From Brachyhypopomus gauderio (taxonomy: Eukaryota > Chordata > Actinopteri > Gymnotiformes > Hypopomidae), in assembly GCF_052324685.1 (NCBI RefSeq), contig NC_135222.1, positions 6,206,914 through 6,270,913 of the forward strand: a DNA stretch of 64,000 nucleotides, read 5' to 3'. Position 1 is the first letter of the stretch, and every line of letters starts with the position of its first letter. The notes below the pieces were generated by a model. The model was not told where the DNA came from, searched no databases, and saw only the letters and a program-made list of their open reading frames with translations. Shown here one piece after another: positions 30,751 to 42,700 of the stretch. The position numbers and the translations under genes are program-made.

Positions 30751-31369
30751 ATATTACCTCCTGTTCTCTGTGAGCATTTCTTTGTTGACTAAACTAATAT
30801 GTGGAGGAGGCAAAGCCAAGAATGTCTAGGAATTTTCTGATAAAAATCTTACTGAGAACAGATCTGTCGTCGTTCAATATAAATTTGGTGTGAAGCTATT
30901 CCTGAAGTAATCTAAGCAGATTATCCCTCTTTTCCTTGTGGATGATTTTGACCAAAGTGACCTTTGTTAATCATGTTTTAACATTAGCAAATCATATGTA
31001 AAGTGTATAAAATATTTTGCATGTTCGGCTAAATGAATTGTATGTACATATAATGCACATATTAAAAGTCAGATGTTTCACTATAGGTTTTTATTTAAAT
31101 GTGTTGAGCAACGTGCCTCGCTTTCTTGCCAATCAATAGGTTAAATTTCAGGTCGAAAAACAAAAAAACTCGTTTTGGGCGTGGCCAAGTGTGCTACGTA
31201 TTTGACAGTTGACGAATCACAGGGCTCCAATGAGGGCAATAACAGAAACAATGTTTCAAGAGCTGCAAGTCATAGGGAGGGGAATGTCGTCTGTGTCCAA
31301 GTGACGGTGTAGCTAAATGTTTCTGACTGATACGAATGACTTAAGTAAGAATTGTTTTATTTTCTGAAA
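30751..31369 (+). promoter_or_regulatory. ly75 promoter / 5' leader region
   Basis: About 620 bp between the last pla2r1 polyadenylation signal and the ly75 ATG. A GGGCGTGGCC box (Sp/KLF type) lies near 31,178. No TATA box recognised. Assigned by position. Confidence 0.4.
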
Positions 31370-33412
31370 ATGAACCCGACTGGCCAAGCGGTCTTGTATT
31401 CTTTATTGTGCCTACTTTGTGGAGAAACTACGGTTCGTTTTGGAAGTAACGCTACGCGTATAATCACTGGTAAGACTGCATTCCTGCCCCACACTGTCCC
31501 AAGATGTGGTTAGCCAGCACACCTAACTATATTTCACCTGTGTGTTTCCTTGGTAAGTCGTGTTTTTAAAGTTTACAAACCGACGCACACAAGCCCTGTG
31601 ATCATTGGTCTCTTGAAGAAGCGAAAGTTAGCTGTAGAACAACTTGGGACGAAAAGCCTTTTCTCCTTAAATTGGCGACTAGTTAGCTGTTTTAGCTCCT
31701 AACTTACATTCGTAATCTTATTTGGATTTTCAATTCCAAAGCTTGTTGCCAACATAGTCGGTGCATTGGAAACTTAACCCGAATAAACCTTGTTGTAACA
31801 CCGGAACACCTCACAAATGCAAAGTAAGATGGTTGCGTTTCCTGACGTCCTCACTCCGGTGTCGTAGCTTTGTAGTTCAGTGGCGCGCGCTCGTGTGTGT
31901 GTGTGTGTGTGTGTGAGTGATTTCAGACAACTGCAGTAGCGATAATAACATGGGAAGGCAACGTCATCTTAAACTCAAGAGACGCTGCATATGCTCTTAA
32001 CATCGGCATCGGCACATTGCAAAAATTACATATTTCCCCTAAAACATTCATTTCGTCTGTACGTGTCTCTAAAGTGGCACATGTACATGTTGAAGATACA
32101 TTTACAGTCTTATGCAAAGTTGGAACATCCCTGATTGAGTTCAGTATTTCACTGATTTTTTTTTACAATAAATTAACATTCAGTAAATAAAAATAAATTA
32201 TGGTCTAAAATCTGTCAAAAAATACTATATTTAAGTTTGTATAGGATGATTTATCAGTTAGAAACAAATACAAACTTGTCCCCATGTTTCAGGAGTATGA
32301 AACCCATATGCAAATAATTCCTACAAATGTTCAATGTTCTGATTAGACCTACTTGAGGGCGGGATTATCACAGCAATTTAAAAGTCAAAAGTTAAAATGT
32401 ATATATTTTTCATTTAATACACTGGCATTTTATAGTATCACCCAACTGTAAAGCATTCATAACGGTTGTTGTCACCAGAAAGACATTTTGTCTTTGGGTA
32501 TAACCTCTAAGGCATTCAACTCTTCTTAAATCTGTGCAATTATATTTTTTCTTCTTCAAAATAGCAAATTAATTTTAGAATCTCCAATGGTCTCAGCTAT
32601 ATTAAATTAGACAAACTAAATTAGAGACATTTTCTGTCATTGGACAAGGCAGTATAATTAGTAATAGATTATAGTAATAGTCTTTCATTTCATTTTAATT
32701 AATGGGTCACTACCTACGAAATTTGATTGAGGAAAATAAAAAGCAGTAAATTGGGTCTCTGAGGTGTGGACATAAATCAGTCAAAAATACCCAGAACCTC
32801 TTCATTTGGTGATCCGATATATATATATTAGTGGTGTCAATTCCAGGTTCCGCAATTAAATCCTTACCAGGATTTTGCTCAAGCTTGCTAGATTTTCTAA
32901 TTAGCAATCCAGGTAAAATTAGTGGAATCAACACAATCCAGGAAGCCTGAGCAAAATCCTGGTGAGGACTTTTAATCGCGGAACCTGGAATTGACACCAC
33001 TAATATATATATGTGTGTCTGTCTCCCTTTCTCTTCTTACAGGCGATGATGCCTTCGCCATCCAGCATGAAGAAAAAGGCAAGTGTTTGCAGGTCCAGCA
33101 AGGCTCTCTGACCCTGGGTGAGTGTTCGGAGGAGCCGACCCGTCCGTGGAAGTGGGGCGCGGGGCATCAGCTGTTCCACACTGGCTCTTCAGCATGCCTG
33201 GGTCTGGACGTCCCCACCAAAACGTTCATCCTCACCGACTGCTTTAGTGTGCCTTTGCTGGGGTGGGACTGCTTAGATGGATCCATCATCACCATCCACC
33301 AGATGAAGCTCGGCACAACTGGCAACGGTTCTGTCGTGGCCAAAAGGGATGCGCCTGATTCTTGGAAGAGAGGGGGGTACCTCTGAGACCATCTGCAGTC
33401 AGCCATATCAGG
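31370..33412 (+). CDS. ly75: ly75 exons 1-2: signal peptide and ricin-B domain
   Basis: Exon 1 codes for [20 protein letters not shown], a leader. Exon 2 (33043-33412) has [38 protein letters not shown] and ends with ETICSQPYQ. Between SWKRGG and TSETIC a run of six G (33372-33377) puts the sequence out of frame and gives an early stop; five G would restore agreement with the family. Confidence 0.9.
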
Positions 33413-36021
33413 GTAAGAGACTTTAGCCTCATGCACATACATTCTCAGAGATGCAATAATTATACAGTCCATACATACACAGCTGCATGTTTTTTTAGAT
33501 GTGATTACTCCTCAGCTGTGTCTAAAGGCCAATCGCTTTTAGGTGATTTCTGTGTATTCAGAGGTTAACTGACTGATGGTGAGGTGTTTACTGTTTGTGG
33601 CGACCTTTTTGGTGAATGACCTTGAGTTTTAAAGGACAACTGACTAAATAATAAAGCAACTCAGAATGTTATGAACCACTAGAGTAGGAGGAACTTATTT
33701 ACTCTCTGTTTGTTGTACCTGAAAATGAACCAAAAGACACTTTGTGTCATACAACAAATGGTGTTGTAGGTCAGTGTCTTCTGAACAGTTGGTGGTTGTA
33801 GTTTTTTATAGAATTCATTAGTTATCACTATGACGAAAGCATTTTTATTCATTTAATGGCTGTTAGTTTTTAACCATTTGTATAATAATAACTCTTTTAT
33901 TAAGCTGTTGGGTATGTGCTCTCTGTGTATCAAGCTCTCATCTAAAGCCGTGTTCAGACGGTGTAATTCACCTGCTTGCTTCTATCAGTGTATTGGAGTT
34001 TATGGGGAATTCCTTTTTACTCAATACAGTGTTTTCCCTTGAATTGCTTCATAAAAGAGATAGCTCACTGAAGAACAAAATAAATCTACTTTCAGTTTCT
34101 CTTTGACGCAGCTCGTATTGTTTCTGGGAATTGCTGGTATGTGTGTTGTGTGAATGAACTGTTGCATGTTGTATACCAATACTACTGTGATGAAAGACCT
34201 TTTGCCTAGAACATATTCAGTCCATCTCCTGATTCGGTCTCCTTAATCATTGAATGAAACCCAAGTTAACAGGCCATTTAGGTTTAAAAATAGGTTCTAT
34301 TAGGTATTACTGGGAATTTTATGTGATAATTCCACAGACAGAGTCATTCTTCTTTGTGTTTCAGTTCATTTTACACCCAGCTGTACTGTGGGAGACACAC
34401 AGGCCTATTTATATTCACACCAGTTCCACATTCTGGAATGTCAAATGAGGTCTCTCTGGCCTAATTTTGAGCTTCGACTATGTGTATAGATAAATTATGA
34501 AGGGCCATGATCATATGCAAGTGGGTATGTTTTCATCACTTTGTTGAATGCCTACAATATACTTACCCGTCACTTTATTGGAAACAATTTGTAGGTGTAC
34601 AGAATCTACGGCTCATTTGATTCCATAACCCTTCATGAATAATTAGTTTTTGATGGCAGGGTTACTTTGCACAGAAGCCTGTCCAAGCCAGCAGCCATGC
34701 TGATAAACATGTCTGTGACACTCCTGTGTTGAGAGTGGTCCACCTCCCAGATGTTGCCTTGGTCTACATGGGCCCCGTGGCCAGAATGTGACCAGTGATA
34801 AATGAGCATGAAGGTGGCAGATGACAAATGGCACAATGCACACCTAAAACACCCCTACAGGACGGTTGAACACTGCACACCTAAAACACCCCTACAGGAC
34901 GGTTGAACACTGCACACCTAAAACACCCCTACAGGACGGTTGAACACTGCACACCTAAAACACCCCTACAGGACGGTTGAACACTGCACACCTAAAACAC
35001 CCCTACAGGACGGTTGAACACTGCACACCTAAAACACCCCTACAGGACGGTTGAACACTGCACACCTAAAACACCCCTACAGGACGGTTGAACACTGCAC
35101 ACCTAAAACACCCCTACAGGACGGTTGAACACTGCACACCTAAAACACCCCTACAGGACGGTTGAACACTGCACACCTAAAACACCCCTACAGGACGGTT
35201 GAACACTGCACACCTAAAACACCCCTACAGGACAGTTGAACACTGCACACCTAAAACACCCCTACAGGACGGTTGAACACTGCACACCTAAAACACCCCT
35301 ACAGGACGGTTGAACACTGCACACCTAAAACACCCCTACAGGACGGTTGAACACTGCACACCTAAAACACCCCTACAGGACGGTTGAACACTGCACACCT
35401 AAAACACCCCTACAGGACGGTTGAACACTGCACACCTAAAACACCCCTACAGGACGGTTGAACACTGCACACCTAAAACACCCCTACAGGACGGTTGAAC
35501 ACTGCACACCTAAAACACCCCTACAGGACGGTTGAACACTGCACACCTAAAACACCCCTACAGGACGGTTGAACACTGCACACCTAAAACACCCCTACAG
35601 GACGGTTGAACACTGCACACCTAAAACACCCCTACAGGACAGTTGAACACTGCACACCTAAAACACCCCTACAGGACGGTTGAACACTGCACACCTAAAA
35701 CACCCCTACAGGACGGTTGAACACTGCACACCTAAAACACCCCTACAGGACGGTTGAACACTGCACACCTAAAACACACCTACAGGACGGTTGAACACTG
35801 CACACCTAAAACACACCTATAGGATGGAAGCACCAAATATCCCAGCTGTTAAGTGCAGGTGTTTGTTGGGTCTTTCTTGTGACGTGACCAGTGAGGTTAT
35901 GTTGGCTTTGGTCGTTTTCACTGATGATTATAGTGCAATCTTAAGTGCAGTGCAGCTGAGAGCATGTTGTGACAAATAAGACAACAGACTCGGGACTTGC
36001 ACACCCACCCACACACAAACG

Positions 36022-36105
<84 letters not shown>

Positions 36106-38906
36106 TCCTGTCTTTCCAGCAATGCATACCACTGGTGGAAACTCAAATGGAGCACCCTGCAGGTTTCCCTTCCTGTACAACGGTACGTGGCACCACAACT
36201 GTGTTGCCACTGCTAACGCCACCCGTCCGGTAGAATGGTGCTCCACAACAGACAACTATGACCAGGATCAAATGTGGGGAGACTGTCTAAAATATGGTGA
36301 GTTTTATTTCAGCCGAAGGTTGCATTTTGTATTGTTCTGTGAGTGGAAAATGATTTTTTTTTAATGGTTCAGTATGACTTTGCTATTGTGTTTGTTGCAT
36401 GATGAGTAAAATTGAAATAAAAAAATGCACTTTTAAAGTTTAGTTGATAAAAAGAGAGGGTTTCCATAAATATTCTCTCTCTTTTTTTCTCTCTGTGATA
36501 CTCCCACATCTGTTTCCCTCTTTCAGAGGAGGGATGCGGTGCATTATGGGATGGCCCTGTGAATGGCAGTTGTATCCTAGTGGTTTCTGTAGCCATGGTT
36601 ACCTGGCATGAGGCACGCGATGCTTGCCGTAGTCAGGGTGGAGACTTGTTCAGCGTGTCAAGTGCTCAAGACCTGCAGATATGTAAATATCTACACTGAC
36701 ATTACTCGCTCCTGTATTGAATGTTTCAGACAAATATTCTACTCATCAGTCTAAGTATTCTCAGTGTGCTGTTTATACAAATAAATGTTTACACAACTTA
36801 AACAGATGACGCCTCAGACGTCCCCTCAACTTTAATCTTCTCCCATATCTTCATTTACCTTTTCTCCACACTTGACTGATTAGAGAAGGATTCATCACCA
36901 CATTATGGCTTTGGCCAGTAGAGTTTTTCTCCCAGCATTTCTGTTCCTGCCATCTTGCCTTTTTGAGTTCATTTGCATTATAGTTGTTTTCTTGTGATGC
37001 TTTTTGGATTTGTCTCTTGCACTTGGCAATAATTAATATATATCTACTGCCTTAGCTACAGCATGGAGGGATAAACTACCAGATAAGCTGTGGATTGGAT
37101 TGAACCATCTGGACTGGGTGCAGGGGTGGCAGTGGTCAGATGGGTCCGGCCTGGCTTATGTTCCATGGGAAGCAGGTAATAAGTCTTATATTTCACAAGG
37201 CATTGCAGATTATATGCTAAAAACTACATACTTTTAGCAAAGTATTTTGTTTCATGCTGTAGAATGTATTACACACACGAGTTTGTATCACATGACCAAA
37301 TAATTTACCTTAATTTATTTATAGTTATTATTAAAATAATAATTATAATATAATTAATTATAATTATAGTACATTATTTAAATAATAATTTTAAATTATC
37401 TTAAAATAGTACATTTATTTAAAGTAACCTTTATTTACTATTATTATTTTTAGTTATTATTTTTTTGCTTCATGTGTATTCCTGGCCTAAAATTGCAGTC
37501 ATGGCCTGGCGGTTAGGGAACAGGTCTTGTGACCGGAGGGTCGTGGGTTCGATTCCCAGACCTGAGGCCATGACTGAGGTGCCCCTGAGCAAGGCCCTAA
37601 CCTTCAATTGCTCACTTATATAAAAAAAAATGAGGTAAAAATGTAAGTCGCTCTGGATAAGGGCGTCTGCCAAATGCCGTAAGTGTAAGTAAGTGTAAAA
37701 TTGTGTTTTTGTTTGTTTGAAAATTCTTGCTTCATACATCTTTTACAATATTAAATAAAAGATGCAACTTATTCTGTGTTTGAGCAATCTAACTGGACTA
37801 AACTTGGGCAAATATTTCAAATGACAAATGTAACAGATCTCCCAGTTTGGTGACTTTGTAGTGGCCATGTAATTTTATGTATGCTTTGCTATTGTTAAAC
37901 AGCACACAGTGTACACTTGTGTTCAGGCTCAGAGATGGGACAGTCCCACCATCTTTCTGGGACATTCTGCTTTAGGAACAATACACTACTGTTTTTGCCA
38001 GGGTCACTGTTGATCATGACGATACATGTTTGTGTGTCTGCCTGTACGTAGAAAGCATCACTGTGTGAAAACAACAAGTTAGCATGAAAGGGGTCTTTAT
38101 ACATTTTCGAGGGAATGATCCTGTCCATGTATTCTCTGAAATGAGGACGTTCACCTGGTGTCTTTGTCATTTATTAAGCGCCTGAAGATTTTCTTAATTA
38201 TACATTGTGTTGTGGAGCAAGCATCGGTATCAGTTCAGTATCAGTATCAGCATCAGTATGCCTTTCGAAGTTTGGTCGGCGCAGGAGCTAATGAAGTGTG
38301 TTGCCGTTTGCCAGGGTCACCTTGGGACAGCTCCATGCTTCAAGCACCAGAATGTGGTGTGCTGAATGTGGACCTGAATTACGGGGTGGAGGGATGCGAA
38401 TCGAAGCTGCCGTACATCTGTGAGAAGAGGGAGAACAGCAACCAGTCCGAGGCTCCAGGTGGGGCTCTCAGACCTCGCCCTCCCAGTGACCTCTGGGAGA
38501 CTCGCGGCAGGAGATCCTCACACATGAGCTCTTTCCACGTTTATCTCTGCTCATCCCTCTGTCTCTCTGCAGCTAAAGTGGTGAGCAAGCCCACTCAGTG
38601 CGAGGCTGGCTGGGTCCCATGGAACCGATACTGTTACAGGCTTTATGGGACTAAGGCTGGTGAGCAGAAGCCTTATGAAGGTGCCCAGCAGGCGTGCGTG
38701 CAGGACGGAGCACAGCTGGCCAGCATCCACGGTCTGGAGGACATTGAGATGATCAACACGCAGTTTGAAGGGGGTGTGCACACACTTAATGAATCATTGT
38801 TATGCCATTGTGCAAGGGCTCTGATAGTTGTGAGGATATATGAAATGGTACAAGACACCAAAGCTGGTCTCCTTTTTGAAAGGTGCTCTGTGGCTTTGAC
38901 AAAAAG

Positions 38907-38986
<80 letters not shown>

Positions 38987-39724
38987 CAGATACACGGTCA
39001 ATTTGGATAGGTCTAAAGGCTGATAGCAACACCAATCTCTTCAGGTGGGAAGATGGAACAGAGGTTTCCTTCACTTACTGGGCCCGTACTCAGCCCCTGC
39101 TTCTAACCCCTGACAGAAACAGCTGTGTGGTCTCCTATGAAATGGTATGGCTTTGTTACCCTGATTTCTCACTGCTCCACTGTTCCTCATGCTTTAAAGT
39201 TCAGCCAGAGAAAGTGGACAGATACAGTGTACCCACCACTGGAGATCTTACTGCAAGCCTTAACTGACTCTCCACTATCCCCTCCCCCAGGATCACACGT
39301 GGTCGGTGGTTTCTTGCAATATATCAAATTCTTTCCTGTGTAAGAAGAAAGGTACGGTGAACGAGAGCGTGCCGGATGCAGACTGTCCGCAAGGCAAGGT
39401 GAGTCACTGTTGCAGACACAGAACCACAGCTCTGTAGACATGAAGGGCTGCAGTTAAGGACACATCCTCTTGTCTTTGTGTTTCTCCATGTCCTTTTGTG
39501 CAGGATTGGAGGAGGCATAGAAACTCATGTTACAGGGTAGACACTCAAGAGGTCTCTTACAAGAACAGCTGTAAACTTACTATAAATGACAGGTAATATG
39601 TCCCCAGGTATTAAACAGAAGAAATCCACTGAAGTTTGATCATTCCATAAAAAAACTCTAGCTATGTCAATTGTGTGATCACTCATAGTTTCTCATGCTG
39701 TGTGTGTGTGTGCGTGTGCGTGTG

Positions 39725-39755
<31 letters not shown>

Positions 39756-42700
39756 AGATTTGAGCAGACATTCATTAACAGTCTGTTGAAGGAGCACATT
39801 AGCAGTAAACCACTGTATTTCTGGACGGGACTCCAGGACTCTAAAGGAATAGGAGAATACCAGTGGTTCAACCAGACTGAACGAGTTGCATTTACCAACT
39901 GGAGGTGGCAAGAACCAGGTTGAGCTCACTTGTGCCTTAGGAATTACAATGCTGCTGTGGTGGATGTAAAACTCCAATATGGAGAGAATCTTTGACCCAC
40001 CATATTTTATAACATGCTTATTTAAAGCTATAACCGTGATCATGTGTTCTAACAAACCATATGTGGCAGTTGTGTTTAATGGGGTGTGTGTTTGTGTGTA
40101 TGTGTGTGTTTCAGCTAGCACAGGAGGTTGTGCAGTGTTGTCTACAGCTATTCCACTGGGTCACTGGTCTGTGAAGAACTGCACGGTGTTTAAGGCTGGT
40201 AGTATTTGTAAGAGACCCATAACTTCAGAGCCTCCTGCACCTCCTGAACCAACACCTGATCTTCATACACCTTGTGCCCCAGGATGGGTCACCAGAGATG
40301 GAAACAAGTATTGCTACAAGGTGTGTGTGTGTGTGTGTGTGTGCATGTGTGATATGCATCTGTGTGTGCAAGGATGGCATTGTGTAAGGAGGAAGTGGTT
40401 GCACATTGGTATAAACACAGTCATTTCTACTTCTAATTTTCAAGATAGCTGTGAAATAAATGTATATTTTTAGCAAAATGTTTGTTTTGGTAGTATTTGC
40501 TTCACGTTTGATTTTAGAAGTCATACTACAGATGTCTGATTTGTACCCTTATTGAGCTTATACATTTATAGTGGTATTTAGAATTGTTTGACCGTGGCTG
40601 TGGTTTACTGTGATGATGCTGACACACACACACACGTAGGTGTTTCACGAGGAGAGGTTGAGTCGCAAGCGGTCGTGGGAGGAGGCGGAGCACTTCTGTG
40701 AGGAGCTGGGAGCTCATCTCCCCAGCTTCACTGAGGAGCAGGAGATGAGCGTGCTGCATGGTATCATGAGAGACTCCATTAGGTACCCCGCCACACGCGC
40801 AGACGAACGCGCACACACACACCTGCGTCGCATTTACGCATTCCCAGACGCGTTCACAAATCAGTTTGTTCTTGCAGCGATGATCGTTTTTTCTGGGTGG
40901 GGTTAAGTCGCCGCAATCCAAACAGTGACAACAGCTGGGAATGGAGTGACCGACGTCCTGTGAGTCAACAATGATGGCAGAATATGCTCTCAAACACTCC
41001 ATACCTCCTGACACTACGCAGACTCAGTTACCCCTTCTTAGGCCTACAGTAGTGTTGTGCTCTCAGTGTCTGCTGCTCTGTAACAGGTGTCCATGATGAT
41101 CTTCCCACAAGAGTTCCATGAAGATGACGAATACAGCAGAGACTGTGCTGCCTTTAAGGTGAGCTGGGAGCGTTCTGGCTGACTCCACACTGCACCAGCG
41201 TTACTGTGCAGGGCCACTTACCAGCAGTGGAATAGGGAATCATTTTCTTTAAACTATGGAACGTGGAATATTTGTGTCTGTTGTAAACTGGTAAGAAACC
41301 ATTAGTGGCAGATGAAAGTGAGCGGTTCAGATTGCTCGTCAGTGGGATGTTGAGCTTATCGGGAAGGACAGTAATGGAAAGGAATCCATTTCTCGCCCAC
41401 GGCACATGTTGGCCAATCAATGGCCAGAACTCAAGGCTTAGTCATACCAGGCTTCCCACAGGGCCGTGGCTGGGAGTGGGTGGTTATGGGAAAGCAGCGC
41501 TGAGTGGATCCAGACAGGGGAGGCTGCTGCTGAATGCAATCATCTCTCTGCTATACAGTTCCTCGTGTAGAAAGTAAATTAAAGCTGTGGAAGCTTTGTG
41601 AAGTGCAATGTGAAGAGTCAGAGTGATTTGAAGATTCTAATTTTTAAATCTATATTTCAATTGTGTTATCTAACATGAACAGAAATTATGCAATAGCTGA
41701 ACTGAACTGTATCTTCAGGAATCCCATTCTAGTCTGTGCAGATGATGGAACATGTACTGTGTCTAACCTACTCTGTCTATCAGTCTTTTTCTTGATTTGT
41801 AACCAGTGAGTAATCAACAGATAATTTCACATTTCTGGACCAACTTTCTTGAATATTATCCTCTGAAAATTCACTGCACTACATGAATAACTGACAGGGA
41901 GTTTTGTGTTCATACTCGAGCACAAGAAGTGTTGGTTTTAATTCATGGATATTTTAATTTAGTTTTAATTCATGGATATTTACATCTGTATGGGGAGAAT
42001 CCCCATTGCGGTCATCATCGCCCTATCACCGCCTCCGTTGGCTGCTCCTCCAGACGTGATTGGATCCTGTCTTTGTTTTGTAAACCAGACGCTGAAAGGA
42101 AGCTTCATGATGTCGCCCCTCTTCTGGCCATACCGTTTACTCCAACGCCTCTTTTACCCCAGTGCCTTCCACTGTGACGCCAAGCTGGAGTGGGTGTGTC
42201 AGATCCCCCGGGGTGAGCCACCAGAAAACATCCCAGCACTTCCTCTGCTTTTTATGGAAATAGCAGCCTGATGTTTAACAGGCTCAGCGAGTAATTTCAG
42301 AAAGTGTGTATATATAAATAAGCCATGTTTGGCCACTTTTTGTCCAAATTAGTTCTTAGCAAAGTTAAATATTTCTCCAAATAATATTCGGTGGTTTGGC
42401 ATTGGAAGCTTTTTCTTCTGTTTGCTTTTCAGGTAAAGCACCCCTGAATCCTGAATGGTATAATCCAGGTGGTGTATTCTCATGTTTTTTGTTCTGCAAA
42501 GTCTCCATTCCGTTTTATTTATTTATCTATCTATCTATTTATTTATTTATTGTGCACTTGTGTTACAGATGGCCACCATAACTCGTCAGTCTTTATTGAT
42601 GGCCAGGAGTTCTGGTTTGTCACCAGTCCGAAGCTGTCCTTCGAGGAGGCCAGCATCTACTGCAGTAGTAACAAGAGCCGGCTGGCCACTCCGCAGACCT

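Noticed and set aside
34838..35824. Regular 37-bp repeats recalling a CRISPR array
   Set aside because: There are no unique spacers: units are contiguous, and the context is a vertebrate intron.
37496..37580. tRNA-like sequence with a B box (also at 5,990-6,062, minus)
   Set aside because: Heads of SINEs: no complete cloverleaf, and the sequence runs on into a SINE body with target-site duplication.
38158..39267. A 369-codon + strand ORF
   Set aside because: It joins ly75 exons 6, 7 and 8 to the introns between them, including a (GT)n tract. Clear donors and acceptors and family homology support three exons.
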